DNA from: Cellvibrio sp. pealriver
GTDB lineage: Bacteria > Pseudomonadota > Gammaproteobacteria > Pseudomonadales > Cellvibrionaceae
Reading direction: 5' to 3'
DNA: 64,000 nt
NCBI RefSeq assembly: GCF_001183545.1
Contig: NZ_KQ236688.1
Location: 2,509,149-2,573,148, forward strand
Below the pieces are notes generated by a model, which was not told the origin of the DNA, did not search any database, and saw only the letters and a program-made list of their open reading frames with translations. Position numbers and translations under genes: made by a program. Below are positions 63,389-64,000 of this stretch, piece by piece. Positions within the stretch are counted from its first letter, which is position 1. Every line of letters begins with the position of its first letter.

Positions 63389-64000
63389 ATGATGAAAGAA
63401 ACTGCAAATACGTCATTTCGTGTTAAGTATTTTGCCTGGTTATCCTGGCGTCGCCCCTGGGTATGGCTGCTTGGCTTATTGCTCAGTTACAACCTGGCAC
63501 TTGCTGTTATTGCACCTATGGTCATTAAAAACCGGTTAAATGACATTGTTGTAAATCAATTAAAGCTCAATTTGGATATTGGGGGGATATCCATCAACCC
63601 TTATGAATTTACCCTTGAGATAAATGACGCAAAAATCTCCGGGCAAGGTTTGGATCAACCACTGGGGTTTGATCGTCTATTTGTTGATTTGCAATTGTGG
63701 AATTCACTGAGCAGTCTATGGCAGTTGGGCGAATGGAAATTCAATGAAGTGAAGCTCACTGGAATTTATGGCGAATTCAAACGCATCAACAGTACCACAC
63801 ACAACTTCACTCAGATTTTTAACAACCTTCAAACCCATTTAGCAAGTCCATCCGATAACAATACAACTGTTGCTGATACACTGAATGATGGCACCAGCGT
63901 GTCACCGCTAAAATTGTCTATAGAAAATATTTACGTGCAAGTTGAGCAATTCCACATTGAAGATCAGCTGCGTAAAAACACCTTTAAAACGGATATAGGG
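63389..64000 (+). CDS. Partial DUF748 (AsmA-like) protein, runs off the end
   Basis: An open frame starts at ATG 63389 (MMKETANTSFRVKYFAWLSW) and continues 204 codons to the window end. It has a membrane helix at about 22-45, followed by an extracytoplasmic domain with IGGISINPYEFTLEINDAKISGQ and LFVDLQLWNSLSSLWQLGEW. These are the repeating features of DUF748, now grouped with AsmA-like bridge proteins that move lipid to the outer membrane. Full members exceed 900 aa, so most of the gene lies outside. Confidence 0.85.
   Translation, partial: MMKETANTSFRVKYFAWLSWRRPWVWLLGLLLSYNLALAVIAPMVIKNRLNDIVVNQLKLNLDIGGISINPYEFTLEINDAKISGQGLDQPLGFDRLFVDLQLWNSLSSLWQLGEWKFNEVKLTGIYGEFKRINSTTHNFTQIFNNLQTHLASPSDNNTTVADTLNDGTSVSPLKLSIENIYVQVEQFHIEDQLRKNTFKTDIG

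Overview
The window looks like chromosome of a polysaccharide-degrading gammaproteobacterium, most likely Cellvibrio or a close relative. This is inferred from gene content. There are two giant secreted family-16 glucanases with Ser-rich linkers and repeated F5/8 type C modules. A fimX-serB cluster is arranged as I recall it from Pseudomonas. A nitrate reductase is fused to a flavoprotein reductase. Base composition is near balanced, apart from an AT-rich gene at 36101-36934. I saw no rRNA, tRNA, CRISPR array, insertion sequence or prophage. Both edges cut a gene (1-119 and 63389-64000).

Layout. 1-5.9 kb: zinc-ribbon membrane protein; the MesX/MesD methionine synthase pair behind a MetR-type site; an AraC regulator divergent from an Ohr peroxidase and a secreted hydrolase. 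6-9.4 kb: a COG0523 metallochaperone behind a Zur-type palindrome, and an ada-alkA repair pair behind an Ada box, with Ada lacking its second helix-turn-helix. 9.8-15.2 kb: secreted esterase, small secreted protein, DUF2975/XRE pair, and a hydrolase lipoprotein overlapping a membrane-anchored beta-lactamase-fold protein. 15.4-19.4 kb (minus): M64-like peptidase lipoprotein, OsmC, a stand-alone LspA and a DUF1349 protein in one likely operon. 19.6-23.8 kb (minus): nitrate reductase/flavoreductase fusion with a textbook sigma-54 promoter.

24.3-31.7 kb: large hypothetical, fimX, serB and a membrane protein, plus a small ORF resembling the start of an ABC ATPase. 31.8-39.9 kb: two-domain acyltransferase (OlsF-like), periplasmic binding protein, mpl, an AT-rich Abi-like membrane gene, RpiB-family isomerase, ubiX, HMG-CoA lyase and DUF2288. 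40-42.7 kb: a TPR/O-GlcNAc-transferase-like protein and DUF6524. 42.7-50.5 kb (all minus): smrA, acs, small protein, panD, panC, MOSC, dnaB, rplI-rpsR-rpsF. 50.8-59.6 kb: small membrane protein, the two GH16 enzymes and a PEP-CTERM-like protein. 59.8-64 kb: small lipoproteins, GFA protein, acetyltransferase, META lipoprotein, azurin and the start of a DUF748 protein.

Intergenic regions carry several families of palindromic repeats and many clear intrinsic terminators. The regulatory sites (MetR, Zur, Ada, sigma-54) each match the function of the gene they precede, which supports both calls. The best candidates for new biology are the half-HTH Ada under a conserved Ada box, the stand-alone nas fusion, the lipoprotein/LspA operon, the Abi-like gene beside mpl, and the nested palindrome at 58841-58930.
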